A stretch of 64,000 nucleotides of DNA from Methanocaldococcus lauensis (GCA_902827205.1 LR792634.1:1-64000), one strand, 5' to 3'; numbered from the stretch's first letter, positions 18,413-27,921 are shown. Numbers and translations: made by a program. The notes: generated by a model not told the origin, from the sequence alone.

Positions 18413-18732
18413 TTAACATAATCTTTCCTAATGTTTAATCTAATATTATCCATTTGAATTTTTCCGCATGTCTCATTAATTATTATTGATTTTAACTTTG
18501 ATATGACATTATTTAACTTATTATCATTAACTATTTCAAATTTAAAACGAGGAGGATACATACGTGTATTAAAAATTCCCCAAATTAAATACCCCATATA
18601 TGTCTTTCCAGTATTATTTTTCCCAAAAAATATGGTTAAAGGTTTTAATTTAACTTCTCCTTCTTTAATAATACCAAAATCTTTAACCTTAATGGTCAGT
18701 AATTCATAGTTCTCTTTATTTTCAATAGTCAT
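18388..18732 (-). pseudogene. AAA/OLD-like ATPase, N-terminal part
   Basis: 114 aa holding the first strands of an AAA_15/RecF-type ATPase (ITVKVKDFG-like IKVKDFGIIKEGEVKLKPLTIFF) and Walker A GKNNTGKTYMGYLIWGIF, then stopping at TGA 18390-18388. The ATG at 18732 follows GGTGA with the usual spacing. Walker B and the H-loop are in the adjoining frame downstream. On its own this fragment could not hydrolyse ATP. Confidence 0.7.
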
Positions 18733-18846
18733 AAATATCACCAAAAAATAATTTTAAATGAAATCTACATTATTTATATATTTTATATATTTCCCAATAT
18801 TATTCAAATTAAATTAAAATTAAAAATTTAAAATTTAGTAAATTAT

Positions 18847-19860
18847 CTAAAATCTACTTGTAGCTTGATAAATATGGATTAAATCGCTTAAAATGGCTGA
18901 TGCTGTCTCTATTGGCCCTGCTCCTCTTCCAACAACTACGACCTCTTTTGCCAAATCTGTTTCAAACATTGCTACATTTAAAGTTCCTTTAACATTTAGT
19001 GGGCTATCAATTGGTATAAGCATTGGCTCGACAATTAAGTATTTATCCTTAATTTGGCCAATTAGTTTTATTGTATAGCCTCTTTTATTTGCTAAGAATA
19101 TTGCCTCTGGAGTTATTCTGCTAATTCCTTTAACTTTTACATCTTTTATAGTTTTATTCATTCCCATAATTGAGTTTGCTAAAATAACAATCTTTGCCGC
19201 AGTGTCTAAACCTTCAATGTCTTGAGTAGGATCAGTTTCAGCAATCCCTAATTCCTTAGCCTCTTTTAAAATAGTTTCAAAGTCTAATCCTTCTTTTTCC
19301 ATTTTTGTTAATATATAGTTTGTTGTTCCATTTAATATTCCTCTAATTGATAAAATTCCATTTCCCGCTAATGTTTCTTTGGCTAAGTTTATTATAGGCA
19401 TTGCTCCTCCAACTGATGCCTCGTGTCTAAAAATAACATTGTATTTTTTTGCCGTCTCAATTAGCTCTTTATAAAATAAAGCTAAAGGTCCCTTATTTGC
19501 AGTAACAACATGTTTTTTATTTTTAAAACTCTCTAATATGTGGGTTTTAGCAGGTTCTCCTGTATCTAAGTTTGAGGGTGTTACTTCAACAACTACATCG
19601 GCATCAACATTTCTTATAACGTCTATTGAACTCATCACTCTACCTTTTTCTGGATAATTTATAATTTTTCCTGTCTTCTCTTTAACATCAATTGCCTTTT
19701 TTAAATCTAAACCATTCTCGTCAATTGCCGCTCCAGAACTGTCTGTTATTGCTACAACTTTAAACTCCTCGAAGTTTTCCTTTAAATATTTCCTCTTTTC
19801 ATATAAAACTTTAGCAACTCCTTTACCTATTGCTCCAAATCCAATTATGATAATGTCCAT
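18847..19860 (-). CDS. hom: Homoserine dehydrogenase
   Basis: A 337-aa NAD(P)-dependent enzyme reducing aspartate semialdehyde to homoserine for Thr and Met. N-terminal Rossmann motif [13 protein letters not shown], nucleotide-domain segment [12 protein letters not shown] and the catalytic/substrate region [10 protein letters not shown] to [20 protein letters not shown] are all intact. There is no C-terminal ACT domain; the separate ACT protein encoded 21 bases upstream probably supplies that regulation. ATG preceded by GGTGAGACG. Confidence 0.95.
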   Translation of the reverse strand: MDIIIIGFGAIGKGVAKVLYEKRKYLKENFEEFKVVAITDSSGAAIDENGLDLKKAIDVKEKTGKIINYPEKGRVMSSIDVIRNVDADVVVEVTPSNLDTGEPAKTHILESFKNKKHVVTANKGPLALFYKELIETAKKYNVIFRHEASVGGAMPIINLAKETLAGNGILSIRGILNGTTNYILTKMEKEGLDFETILKEAKELGIAETDPTQDIEGLDTAAKIVILANSIMGMNKTIKDVKVKGISRITPEAIFLANKRGYTIKLIGQIKDKYLIVEPMLIPIDSPLNVKGTLNVAMFETDLAKEVVVVGRGAGPIETASAILSDLIHIYQATSRF

Positions 19861-19881
19861 CGTCTCACCAAATAATAAAAT

Positions 19882-20364
19882 TTAGAGTATAGATTTTATA
19901 AAAAACAAATTTTTTTCTTTTTCCAATTTATCAAATAAATAAAATAGTTCATTTATTTTATCTTTGTCAATAACAATTCTCATAATTGCCGAAGATTCCT
20001 TATCTGGATGTGGCATAATTAAATCTAAATCCTCTACGAGACCAATTTCGTTTATTCTATCTATTGTATCTTTTATGTCAGTATCTACAACATGCCCAAT
20101 AACTACGACATCCAAATAAACCTTTTTATTCTTTCCATCAATTTTTTTAATTATTGCTCCTTCTTTTTCTAAATCTTCTAAAATTTTTTTTAATTTTTCA
20201 GAATCCTCAACATCAATAACTATTCTAACAGGAACTTTGCCTCCTCTCTTGTCTTCTCTTGAATGAATTACACTTATTATATTTGCTCCATACTTTGATA
20301 TTGGTGTTAAAACTTTTAACAACTCTCCTGGTTTATCTTTTAATTCAATATCTATGGTTATCAT
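19882..20364 (-). CDS. ACT-domain regulatory protein
   Basis: 160 aa with an N-terminal ACT domain ([36 protein letters not shown], residues 1-80) and a second, divergent ACT-like half ([23 protein letters not shown] to [18 protein letters not shown]). ACT domains bind amino acids. Placed between carS and hom on one strand with gaps of 3 and 21 bases, it is the likely allosteric partner of homoserine dehydrogenase, which lacks its own ACT domain here. Confidence 0.85.
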   Translation of the reverse strand: MITIDIELKDKPGELLKVLTPISKYGANIISVIHSREDKRGGKVPVRIVIDVEDSEKLKKILEDLEKEGAIIKKIDGKNKKVYLDVVVIGHVVDTDIKDTIDRINEIGLVEDLDLIMPHPDKESSAIMRIVIDKDKINELFYLFDKLEKEKNLFFIKSIL

Positions 20365-20367
20365 ATT

Positions 20368-20901
20368 CTACCACCAAATATCTTTAACTCCCAATTTATA
20401 GGCAATTATATTTCCAAGTAAATGAACAAATAAAGTAATTAAACAAATTGTTATTATCATCTCATGAGGTATTGGTGCTAAAATATAACCAAAGGCAATT
20501 GCCCCAATTACAAAATCAAGTTGATCTAATAGAGGGGCTGGTCTTCCTCTCTCAATATTTAATCTCCTTTTTATAAAACTTCCTACAGCATCTCCAACAA
20601 TTGCCCCAGTAGATAAAAAGAATGCCAATATAACATGGTCTAAAACAGTGCCATAAAAATCCAAACTTCCAAAAATATTAAAATCTACTAAAATTCCTTG
20701 TATTAAACCAACCAATGTTCCACAGAGAATTCCAAAAACACAACCTCTATATGTTACACCATCTCCTATTAACCTTTTGCCATCAATAAAATTTTTTCCT
20801 AAATCTACTGGTGTGCCTCCTCCAAATATACATGCTGATGCATTAGCCACATACGCTGGAAGAATATACCACAACGATTCAAACAACAGCTTATAGAACA
20901 T
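20368..20901 (-). CDS. carS: CDP-archaeol synthase
   Basis: A 177-aa integral membrane CTP:2,3-di-O-geranylgeranylglycerol-1-phosphate cytidylyltransferase, the step that activates the archaeal lipid core before polar head-group addition. About five hydrophobic segments. The conserved stretch VDLGKNFIDGKRLIGDGVTYRG and AIVGDAVGSFIKRRLNIERG, PAPLLDQLDFVIGA are the cytidylyltransferase signatures of the CarS/CdsA fold. Length equals MJ1600 as I remember it. First gene of the carS-ACT-hom run. Confidence 0.93.
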   Translation of the reverse strand: MFYKLLFESLWYILPAYVANASACIFGGGTPVDLGKNFIDGKRLIGDGVTYRGCVFGILCGTLVGLIQGILVDFNIFGSLDFYGTVLDHVILAFFLSTGAIVGDAVGSFIKRRLNIERGRPAPLLDQLDFVIGAIAFGYILAPIPHEMIITICLITLFVHLLGNIIAYKLGVKDIWW

Positions 20902-20997
20902 TCATCTCCCCTTACTTAATAATTTTATAATAATAGGCGTTAGAATTTAATAAGTAAAAAATTTTCATATCCCCTATAAAATATTATCCGTGATAAT

Positions 20998-21831
20998 ATG
21001 GAATGTTCTATCTGTGTTCATACATCAAAAACAAAAAAGATTATTGACTATAATGGTAAAAAGATTTGTGTAGATTGCTTAACAATGTTAAAGTATCCTC
21101 CAAATTTTGAAAAGATGAAGGAAGAAGTTGAAAATATTTTATACAATTTAAAAAAAGAAAATAAAAAATATCATTGTATTTTAGCCTTTTCTGGAGGAAA
21201 AGATAGTGTTTTATCTCTAAAATTATTAGTTGAAAAGTTTAAATTAAATCCATTGTGTGTTATAGTTGATAATAAATATATTGCCAACAAAGCAATAGAA
21301 AATGCCTTAAATGTAACTAAACATTACAATGTAGATTTGGTTATATTAAATAGAGACTTCACAGATTTGTTTGAAGATGTGATAAAAAGAGGAGAGAGTC
21401 CTTGTAGAAGATGCTCAAGATTAATATTAAGAGATGTTTGGAGAGTTGCCAAACTATTGAATATAAAGTATATAGTAACTGGTCACGAACTGCCTTTTGG
21501 ACACTCGGCAATAAGAGATATGAAAGAGGGTATAAAGATGATAAGATTGTTAGCTCCTTATAAATTTAAAGAGGAGGAAAAATACAAAATGCTAAAAGAT
21601 CTACCTTGGAAAAAACCAAATTTGGGTGGTTATACTACAAACTGTTTAGTTTTAGGATTGGCACTAAATAGATTTTTTGAAAAATATGGGTTTAGTTTTG
21701 AGATTGATAGAATAGCAACACTCGTTAGATTAGGTTTGTTATCAAAAGAAAAAGGTAAAAAATTATTAGAAAAACCAGAAGTTCCAGAAGAAGTTTATGA
21801 AGAACTAAGAAAGAGAGGATTAAAGATATAA
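20998..21831 (+). CDS. PP-loop ATPase with zinc ribbons (tRNA thiolase-like)
   Basis: A 277-aa adenine-nucleotide alpha-hydrolase of the TtcA/Ncs6 type. An N-terminal zinc ribbon (CSICVHTSKTKK to GKKICVDCLTML) precedes the pyrophosphate loop FSGGKDSVLSLKL near residue 64. A further CRRCSRLILRDV motif near 138 resembles the catalytic/cluster cysteines of thiolases. VTGHELPFGHSAIRD is the conserved downstream segment. It probably adenylates a tRNA base or another acceptor for sulfur transfer; the target is unknown. Start ATG follows CCGTGATAAT. Confidence 0.75.
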   Translation: MECSICVHTSKTKKIIDYNGKKICVDCLTMLKYPPNFEKMKEEVENILYNLKKENKKYHCILAFSGGKDSVLSLKLLVEKFKLNPLCVIVDNKYIANKAIENALNVTKHYNVDLVILNRDFTDLFEDVIKRGESPCRRCSRLILRDVWRVAKLLNIKYIVTGHELPFGHSAIRDMKEGIKMIRLLAPYKFKEEEKYKMLKDLPWKKPNLGGYTTNCLVLGLALNRFFEKYGFSFEIDRIATLVRLGLLSKEKGKKLLEKPEVPEEVYEELRKRGLKI

Positions 21832-21852
21832 AATAAAATGAGGGGCGTAAGT

Positions 21853-22917
21853 ATGGATATAATAACGATAAATGAAAATGGATTTTTAGATAAAATTAAA
21901 GGAAAAAAGCCATTATTTACTTGCGTAATTTCTTCTATTGAAACTACAACCTATATTCCAATATCTGGTGTCCATAGAGATGTTATTAAATATACTCCAG
22001 CGGCAGATGTGGAACTTGTTTTCTGTGGAAAATCTTTAACTTTAAAAACTCCTCCAATAGATTCAACAGGATCTCCTACGCCAGCAATTATTACAAGGAG
22101 TTGTGTTGAATTAAAAAATATAAAAAACTTACACATAGATGCTGGAGCCTTTATAAAGCCAAAAATTCCATTTATTGAAATTGACTATAAACCAACGGGA
22201 AAAATAGAAGAAGGTAAAGCAATGAACAACTCCAAGGAATTATTTAAAAAAGGTTATCTATTAGGGAAAAATTTGGAGGCGGATATTTTAATTGTAGGAG
22301 AATGCGTTCCTGGGGGAACTACAACTGCCTTGGGTGTTTTGTTAGGTTTAGGCTATGAGGCAGAGGGAAAAGTTAGTTCTGGCTCTGTAAATAATCCACA
22401 CGAGTTAAAAATAGAAGTTGTAAAAAAGGGATTAAAAAAAGCAAATATAAATAAAAATTCATCTGTTTTTGATGTTTTAAATGCAGTTGGAGATAAGATG
22501 ATGCCTGTTGTTGCTGGTTTAGCAATAAGTTTCGCTGAAAGAGATAAGCCAGTTATATTAGCTGGTGGAACTCAGATGAGTGCTGTTCTTGCGGTTATAA
22601 AAGAAATTAATAAAGAGCTTTTAAAAAACAATTTAATAGCTATAGGAACAACAGAATTTGTTTTAAATGACAAAAAAGGAGATTTAAAGGGAATAGTAGA
22701 GCAAATTTGGGATGTTCCTATATTGGCATCTAAATTTTATTTCGAAGATTCAGAAATTGAAGGTTTAAGAAATTACTGTAAAGGTTCTGTAAAGGAAGGT
22801 GTGGGAGCTGGAGGAATAGCAGTATATAGTATAGTTAATGGATTAAATTCATATATATTTAAAACTCACATAGAAAATAAATATAAACAATTATTTAAAT
22901 TAGCCCAATATCTCTAA
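21853..22917 (+). CDS. CobT-like phosphoribosyltransferase family protein (UPF0284)
   Basis: 354 aa, homologous to the nicotinate-nucleotide:dimethylbenzimidazole phosphoribosyltransferase fold. Glycine-rich stretches are [56 protein letters not shown] and [14 protein letters not shown]. Archaeal members (MJ1598) have a known structure but no firmly settled substrate; activation of the cobamide lower ligand is the usual proposal. I chose ATG 21853 over ATG 21838, because the homologue starts at this point and a GAGGGG site lies 7 bases before it. The 3' end overlaps the convergent eS27 gene by 18 bases. Confidence 0.85.
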   Translation: MDIITINENGFLDKIKGKKPLFTCVISSIETTTYIPISGVHRDVIKYTPAADVELVFCGKSLTLKTPPIDSTGSPTPAIITRSCVELKNIKNLHIDAGAFIKPKIPFIEIDYKPTGKIEEGKAMNNSKELFKKGYLLGKNLEADILIVGECVPGGTTTALGVLLGLGYEAEGKVSSGSVNNPHELKIEVVKKGLKKANINKNSSVFDVLNAVGDKMMPVVAGLAISFAERDKPVILAGGTQMSAVLAVIKEINKELLKNNLIAIGTTEFVLNDKKGDLKGIVEQIWDVPILASKFYFEDSEIEGLRNYCKGSVKEGVGAGGIAVYSIVNGLNSYIFKTHIENKYKQLFKLAQYL

Positions 22918-23085
22918 GATTTTTGCCTTAACTTTACCTTTTCCTCCTCTTGGCTCCACCAATACTTTTCCACAAGTTAAACATTTAACTACAGTTGCTG
23001 GACTTCCAAATACTATCTGCTCATTGTTACATTCTGGACATTGAACTTTTAAGAATTTACTTTTTGGTTTTGGGATTAAGTCCAT
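22900..23085 (-). CDS. rps27e: Ribosomal protein eS27
   Basis: A 61-aa small-subunit protein with one zinc ribbon: C-x2-C in [10 protein letters not shown] and C-x2-C in [10 protein letters not shown]. Two ATG codons lie in tandem; the second (23085) is better spaced from GAGGGGAG and matches the usual [14 protein letters not shown] start. The C-terminus overlaps the convergent CobT-like gene. Upstream on the same strand lie eL42 and GINS. Confidence 0.95.
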   Translation of the reverse strand: MDLIPKPKSKFLKVQCPECNNEQIVFGSPATVVKCLTCGKVLVEPRGGKGKVKAKILEILG

Positions 23086-23140
23086 CATCTCCCCTCTTTC
23101 ATGTTTTACTTAAAATAGTTTAAAGAATTTTTTCCCAAAA

Positions 23141-23425
23141 TTATTTTTCAACTATCTCAAATCTTCCTGATCTAAAGCAACCATTAGCTTTTGTGTGCAT
23201 TTTTCCACATTCTGTACATTTAAATCTTAAATCAATTTTTTTAACTGGCTTGGATCTGTCTGGTAATGGTCTTGGGAAACCTCCATAACCTGCTGTAACT
23301 CTTCTGAACTGTCTCTGACCCCAAGTTAATTCACTTGGTTTTCCTTTTTTTGCTTTTTCCACGATGTGTATTGTGTGTTTTTTACAATATGGGCAGTATC
23401 TTCTAATCTTCTTTGGCATCTTCAT
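23141..23425 (-). CDS. rpl44e: Ribosomal protein eL42 (L44e)
   Basis: A 94-aa large-subunit E-site protein. Zinc-binding pairs CPYCKKHT and CTECGKMH, and the E-site loop [18 protein letters not shown], are intact. ATG 23425 is five bases from GGTGA; an in-frame GTG at 23434 falls inside the ribosome site, and the next ATG (23419) gives MPKKIRRY, an equally conserved beginning. The start overlaps the end of the GINS gene by 23 bases. Confidence 0.94.
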   Translation of the reverse strand: MKMPKKIRRYCPYCKKHTIHIVEKAKKGKPSELTWGQRQFRRVTAGYGGFPRPLPDRSKPVKKIDLRFKCTECGKMHTKANGCFRSGRFEIVEK

Positions 23426-23918
23426 AACTTTCACCTATCTTTGAGACAATGTTGTGTTTTTGTAAAATATTAACTATTCTTTTATTTAGTGAGATTACAT
23501 CATTTTTATTTAAGTGATATATAAAAGTGCCGTCTGTGAAAGGAGGAAAGTTTTTGTCTATCTTTACAACATCAATATCGTTAGTTGTATATATAGATTT
23601 TGGTATATCTATTATTTCATTTTCTTCTTCAAGTTCTTTAATTTTTACTTCAACAACAATATTTTCAATAGCATTTATAATATTTTCCTCTTCTGGAAGT
23701 AAATACTCTCTACTTTCATCTAAATACATGGCTTTGTATATTCTCAACTTTCTAAGTTCTTTAAAATAGTATTTAACTCTATCAATTTCAATTTCATCAT
23801 TTATTTCATTTATATATTTTCTAATGTCTTCATAAAAATTGTCAGGTAGTTTTAATAATTTGTCTGATTTAATTTCTTCAAAAAAATAATTTTTTAAGGA
23901 GTTATAAATATTACTCAT
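23403..23918 (-). CDS. GINS complex subunit (Gins51-type)
   Basis: A 171-aa subunit of the archaeal replicative helicase complex (CMG-like). The N-terminal A-domain is helical ([22 protein letters not shown] to [19 protein letters not shown]). The small B-domain follows ([37 protein letters not shown]). The A-then-B order is that of Gins51. It is encoded 9 bases downstream of PCNA on the same strand, which supports a replication role. Confidence 0.8.
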   Translation of the reverse strand: MSNIYNSLKNYFFEEIKSDKLLKLPDNFYEDIRKYINEINDEIEIDRVKYYFKELRKLRIYKAMYLDESREYLLPEEENIINAIENIVVEVKIKELEEENEIIDIPKSIYTTNDIDVVKIDKNFPPFTDGTFIYHLNKNDVISLNKRIVNILQKHNIVSKIGESYEDAKED

Positions 23919-23927
23919 AATCTCACA

Positions 23928-24671
23928 TTAGCTTTCGATTCTTGGAGCTAAGAGGAATGTTAAATTAACTCCTGCCAAAGAATATTCTATTTTTACAGGC
24001 ATATCTGTTCCTAAGTAAATTTTAATAATGTCTCCTTTACTAACTCCTTTAACCATATCCACTAAATAATCTAAGTTAAATGCACTCTTAGCTTCTTCTG
24101 TTACTTCCAAACTAATTATAGCCGAACTGTCTTTTTCAAATACTGCTTCAATTTCATTTAAGTCTCCTTTTGCTTGCACAACGAATTTATCTTCATCAGC
24201 TTTTAAAATTACATAATCACTAAATAAATCAGCATCTTTTAAAGCCTCTTTAAAGGCATCTCCTTTAATCATTATAACATTTGGATACTCTATTTCAGGA
24301 ACTTTGACTGATGATGAACTTATATCCAACAATGCCAAACTGAATTTTCTCTTACCAGTATTTTCAAAAATAACATTTAATCTGTTCTTTTCTTCATCCA
24401 ATTCTAATATCAACTTATCTTTTGATTTAGCCCTATTCATGACTTTTTTGAAAGCCTCTAAATCAATTCCAATTTCATGAGAATCTGCTTCATACTCTTC
24501 AAATGCTAATCTTGGAATTTCTAAACTTACTAATGCTACGTGACTTGGATCCATCGCCGCGGCTTTAACACCCTCTTCATCTACCTCAAAGCAAATCTCA
24601 TCTAAAAGTGTTGCTACAGTATCAACCACTTTTTTAAACTCTTTTGCACTTTCTAAAACTCCCCTAAACAT
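23928..24671 (-). CDS. pcn: DNA polymerase sliding clamp PCNA
   Basis: A 247-aa clamp subunit that trimerises around DNA as processivity factor. Two similar domains are seen (residues 1-120 and 130-247), joined by the interdomain loop near [17 protein letters not shown]. The N-terminal signature [37 protein letters not shown] is typical. The C-terminal LLAPRIES is the PIP-box docking tail. Start follows GGTGATAAAGT. First gene of the PCNA-GINS-eL42-eS27 run. Confidence 0.97.
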   Translation of the reverse strand: MFRGVLESAKEFKKVVDTVATLLDEICFEVDEEGVKAAAMDPSHVALVSLEIPRLAFEEYEADSHEIGIDLEAFKKVMNRAKSKDKLILELDEEKNRLNVIFENTGKRKFSLALLDISSSSVKVPEIEYPNVIMIKGDAFKEALKDADLFSDYVILKADEDKFVVQAKGDLNEIEAVFEKDSSAIISLEVTEEAKSAFNLDYLVDMVKGVSKGDIIKIYLGTDMPVKIEYSLAGVNLTFLLAPRIES

Positions 24672-24923
24672 ACTTTATCACCAACTAAAATATTCAAGTG
24701 ATTTAGGTAGTATTGTTTTAGTATTTATAAGGTATAAAAACATTTTTATATTCCTTTTCATTCTTTTAAGTATTGCTTAGTTTTGATACTACTACAAAAT
24801 GCAATCAAAAATAATTTATATTCTTTCTTATAATCTTTATGTATTAAATAGTTTTACTATGACAAAGTCCTATAAATTACTTTTCTAAACTCTCTATAAC
24901 TATAATAAATTTTGGGATATAAA

Positions 24924-25226
24924 ATGATAGAGAAACTCGCTGAAATTCGAAAAAAAATTGATGAAATTGACAGTCAGATATTGAAGTTAATTTCTGAAAG
25001 AAATAGCTTAGCTAAGGATGTAGCTAAAATAAAAAATGAGCTTGGTATTCCTATTAATGATCCAGATAGAGAAAAATATATATACAATAGAATAAGAAAA
25101 CTTTGTAAAGAACATAATGTTGATGAGGATATTGGCATAAAAATATTTCAAATATTAATTGAACATAATAAATTCCTTCAGAAAAAATATCTACAGGAAA
25201 CACAGCATAAAAATAAAAAACTTTAA
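24924..25226 (+). CDS. Chorismate mutase (AroQ type)
   Basis: 100 aa, all-helical AroQ fold converting chorismate to prephenate for Phe and Tyr. Conserved basic/acidic residues are in IRKKIDEIDSQILKLISERNSLAKDVAKIK (the R, D and K of the active site) and DREKYIYNRIRKLCKEHNVD. ATG 24924 is taken over TTG 24912, because GGGAT lies between the two. It begins a plus-strand run with eS17 and dapA, and diverges from PCNA across a 252-base promoter region. Confidence 0.92.
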   Translation: MIEKLAEIRKKIDEIDSQILKLISERNSLAKDVAKIKNELGIPINDPDREKYIYNRIRKLCKEHNVDEDIGIKIFQILIEHNKFLQKKYLQETQHKNKKL

Positions 25227-25238
25227 CCGGGTGAGAGA

Positions 25239-25427
25239 ATGGGAAGAATTAGGCAAGCATTAATTAAAAGAACTTCTATGGAATTAATTAAAAAATACAG
25301 AGATTTATTTACAACAGATTTTGAAACTAACAAAAAAGTTTTAGAAAAAGTTGCTGTAATATCTACAAAAAGATTAAGAAATAGAATCGCTGGATATATA
25401 ACACACAAAATGAGACAGCTCCAATAA
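25239..25427 (+). CDS. rps17e: Ribosomal protein eS17
   Basis: A 62-aa small-subunit protein with the family signature MGRIRQALIKRTSMELIKKY and RLRNRIAGYITHKMRQ. It starts 12 bases after the chorismate mutase stop, with a GGTGAGAG site, and is followed 10 bases later by dapA, so the three are one operon. Confidence 0.96.
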   Translation: MGRIRQALIKRTSMELIKKYRDLFTTDFETNKKVLEKVAVISTKRLRNRIAGYITHKMRQLQ

Positions 25428-25437
25428 AGGTGACGTT

Positions 25438-26307
25438 ATGTTTAAGGGAGTTTATCCCGCAATTATTACTCCTTTTAAAAATAATGAAATTGATTATAAT
25501 GGATTAGAAGAAAATATCAATTTTTTAATTGAAAATGGAGTTAGTGGAATTGTAGCAGTTGGAACTACCGGAGAAAGTCCTACACTATCATATGAAGAGC
25601 ATAAAAAAGTTATTGAAAAGGTTGTAGATATTGTAAATGGTAGAGTTCAGGTAATTGCAGGAGCTGGTTCAAACTGCACAAGAGAGGCAGTAGAATTATC
25701 AGTATTTGCTGAAGATGTTGGTGCAGATGCTGTTTTATCTATAACTCCATACTATAACAAACCTACTCAAGAAGGTTTAAGAAGACATTTTAGTAAAATA
25801 TCTGAATCTATAAACATTCCTATTATTTTATATAATGTTCCTTCAAGGACTTCTGTTAATTTAGAACCAAAAACCGTTAAAATGTTAGCTGAAGAATACA
25901 GCAATATTTCAGCAGTTAAAGAGGCTAATCCTAATCTTTCTCAGGTTTCTGAATTAATATATGATGCTAAAGTTACAGTTCTTTCAGGAAATGATGAATT
26001 AACCTTGCCAATAATTGCGTTAGGTGGCAAAGGAGTTATAAGCGTTGTAGCAAATATCATCCCTAAAGAGTTCGTTGAAATGGTTGATTCTGCCCTTAAA
26101 GGAGATTTTGAGAAAGCAAGAGAGATTCATTACAAACTCTTTCCATTAATGAAAGCAATGTTTATTGAGGCTAATCCAATTCCAGTTAAAACTGCTCTAA
26201 ATATGATTGGAAGACCAGCAGGAGAGTTAAGACTTCCTCTGTGTGAAATGAGCGAAGAACATAAGAAAATATTAGAAAATGTTTTAAGAGATTTAGGCTT
26301 AATTTAA
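25438..26307 (+). CDS. dapA: 4-hydroxy-tetrahydrodipicolinate synthase
   Basis: A 289-aa TIM-barrel class I aldolase condensing pyruvate with aspartate semialdehyde in lysine synthesis. Motifs are GTTGESPTLSYEEH (residues 45-58), the Tyr in YNVPSRTSVNL near 134, and the Schiff-base Lys in SAVKEANPNLSQ near 162. Third gene of the mutase-eS17-dapA operon. Its substrate is shared with homoserine dehydrogenase, encoded elsewhere in the window. Confidence 0.96.
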   Translation: MFKGVYPAIITPFKNNEIDYNGLEENINFLIENGVSGIVAVGTTGESPTLSYEEHKKVIEKVVDIVNGRVQVIAGAGSNCTREAVELSVFAEDVGADAVLSITPYYNKPTQEGLRRHFSKISESINIPIILYNVPSRTSVNLEPKTVKMLAEEYSNISAVKEANPNLSQVSELIYDAKVTVLSGNDELTLPIIALGGKGVISVVANIIPKEFVEMVDSALKGDFEKAREIHYKLFPLMKAMFIEANPIPVKTALNMIGRPAGELRLPLCEMSEEHKKILENVLRDLGLI

Positions 26308-26344
26308 TATTATTTATTTCCAATTTACCTTATGGTGAATTACT

Positions 26345-26593
26345 ATGGACGAAAAAACTATTGAAAAAATAAAGAAAGAGGCTGAAGAAATAATTAATAA
26401 ATTCAGCGAAGTTTTAGAAAAATATAACTTAGAGATGGAAGAAAGTTACTATATTATTGACAGCAGAAATGTTCTTAGAGATGATGAAGCAGTAGAAAGC
26501 AATCCCGAATTTAGAAAAAATTTCTTAAAAATTGCTCCTAAGGCAAATAAAGAAGGTTATATCGTAGTAGAAAAAGGTAGCTGGTTAAAATAA
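26345..26593 (+). CDS. GatC-like protein (aspartyl/glutamyl-tRNA amidotransferase C-type)
   Basis: 82 aa. An N-terminal helix pair (EKIKKEAEEIINKFSEVLEKYNLEME) is followed by SRNVLRDDEAV, then NFLKIAPKANKEGYIVVEKGSWLK. The pattern of an arginine/aspartate turn followed by a xxAP...G(Y/F)xxVxK tail is that of GatC, which clamps GatA to GatB. No gatA or gatB lies nearby, so the assignment rests on this weak pattern alone. It follows dapA by 37 bases with a GGTGA site. Confidence 0.55.
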   Translation: MDEKTIEKIKKEAEEIINKFSEVLEKYNLEMEESYYIIDSRNVLRDDEAVESNPEFRKNFLKIAPKANKEGYIVVEKGSWLK

Positions 26594-26685
26594 AAGTATA
26601 TATAATACCTATCATTATTACATCTTAACAATTTACTTCTAATAAAAGTTTTATAAATAGAAAAAATAATATAGAGGGTGATACT

Positions 26686-26793
26686 ATAAAGAGGAGTTCA
26701 AGAAGATGGAAAAAGAAAGGTAGAATGAGATGGAAATGGTACAAGAAAAGATTAAGAAGGTTAAAGAGAGAAAGAAGAAGAGCAAGATCATAA
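26686..26793 (+). CDS. rpl41e: Ribosomal protein eL41 (apparent ATA start)
   Basis: A very small, extremely basic protein of the large subunit. The core [21 protein letters not shown] is unmistakable. The GGTGA site at 26677-26681 is four bases before ATA 26686, which would give a 35-aa product beginning (M)[17 protein letters not shown]. The only in-frame ATG (26725) gives a 22-aa form with a weak AAAGGT site. Eukaryotic eL41 aligns with the short form, but the open, equally basic extension and the well-placed ribosome site favour initiation at ATA. Confidence 0.8.
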   Translation: MKRSSRRWKKKGRMRWKWYKKRLRRLKRERRRARS

Positions 26794-26800
26794 TAAATCT

Positions 26801-26817
26801 ATATTTTTTATTTTTTA
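26801..26817 (+). terminator. T-tract terminator after eL41
   Basis: ATATTTTTTATTTTTTA begins 7 bases after the eL41 stop, with two runs of six T on the coding strand and no hairpin. This is the archaeal type of intrinsic terminator. Confidence 0.5.
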
Positions 26818-26931
26818 GGCGTAACATTATTATTTAAAAATTAATTTTTCATTTTGATTTTCATTTTATTTATTATTTTTAATTTTTATCTGACAATTTA
26901 TTAGTAAATTTGAATAGATGATTGTGAGAGA

Positions 26932-27369
26932 ATGAAAGTTGAAGGATTAACTAAAAAAATTATGGAAAATTTAAAGGAACCAATAACAATTAAAGAGCTT
27001 GCTAAAAAACTTAACATTCATCCTAAAAACTTAGATGTTAAAATTAGAGTTTTAAGAGATTTAGGATTAGTAGAAACAAAAAAAGGTAGAAATGGCTGGG
27101 TTAGATTATCAAAAGAAGGATTATACTTATTAGAAAAAGGAGAAATTAAATTAAATTCTTTAAAATTGCAGATAGTGGCTAAGGATAGAATCGGGTTGTT
27201 AGCAGATATTACATCAAAAATCTCAAAAATTGGTGGAAACATAACTTCAACAATTCTTGAAAGAGATGGAGAGGATGTTATTATATATTTAATTGTAGAA
27301 AATGTAGAGAAGGAAGAAATAGAAAACGCATTAAAGGATATTGTTAAAAAATTCTCAATTATATGGTGA
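26932..27369 (+). CDS. Winged-helix protein with ACT domain
   Basis: 145 aa. Residues 5-60 form a winged helix (EPITIKELAKKLNIHPKNLDVKIRVLRDLGLVE, then the wing KKGRNGWVRLSKEG). Residues 75-145 are an ACT domain (LQIVAKDRIGLLADITSKISKIGGNITSTILE). The architecture is that of an amino-acid-responsive transcription regulator. The effector is unknown. Its TGA stop lies inside the GGTGA site of the next gene, so the two are coupled. Confidence 0.82.
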   Translation: MKVEGLTKKIMENLKEPITIKELAKKLNIHPKNLDVKIRVLRDLGLVETKKGRNGWVRLSKEGLYLLEKGEIKLNSLKLQIVAKDRIGLLADITSKISKIGGNITSTILERDGEDVIIYLIVENVEKEEIENALKDIVKKFSIIW

Positions 27370-27375
27370 AACATT

Positions 27376-27921
27376 ATGATAGAAGTTGAAATTAAAGTAA
27401 AAATTGATAATAAGGACGAAATAATAGAAAAATTAAAAAAATTCGGATTTAAATTTATTAAAAAGAAATTTCAGGAAGATATTTATTTTAATGGAATTAA
27501 TAGAGATTTTAGAAAAACTGATGAAGCTTTAAGGATTAGAGATGAAGATGGAACTTTTTTTATTACATATAAAGGACCAAAGTTAGATAATGTTTCAAAA
27601 ACCAGAGAAGAGATTGAGGTAAAAATCGACGATAAAGAAAAGATGAGATTAATTTTAAAAAAACTTGGATTTAAAGAAGTCTCTCCAATAAAAAAAATTA
27701 GAGAGATTTATAAAAAAGGTGATATTATAGCAAGTATTGATAATGTAGAAGGATTAGGATTATTCTTAGAATTAGAAAAATCTATATCTGACTCTGAGAT
27801 TACCAAGAAAGATGAAATTTTAAATGAACTATTAGATTTACTGAAAAGTTTAAATATCAGTAAAGATAAGATTATTAGAAAATCATACTTGGAATTAAGG
27901 GGAGAGTATGAAAAAATCTAA
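27376..27921 (+). CDS. CYTH-domain phosphohydrolase (class IV adenylate cyclase-like)
   Basis: A 181-aa triphosphate-tunnel protein. It carries the hallmark N-terminal EVEIKVKI (ExExK). Basic and acidic tunnel residues are in DEALRIRDEDG, FITYKGPK, REEIEVKI and LGLFLELEK. The closest named homologue is CyaB of class IV adenylate cyclases; archaeal members are more often inorganic triphosphatases or thiamine-triphosphatase-like. The activity is therefore uncertain. Downstream, a 34-codon membrane-peptide gene overlaps its last 14 bases. Confidence 0.85.
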   Translation: MIEVEIKVKIDNKDEIIEKLKKFGFKFIKKKFQEDIYFNGINRDFRKTDEALRIRDEDGTFFITYKGPKLDNVSKTREEIEVKIDDKEKMRLILKKLGFKEVSPIKKIREIYKKGDIIASIDNVEGLGLFLELEKSISDSEITKKDEILNELLDLLKSLNISKDKIIRKSYLELRGEYEKI

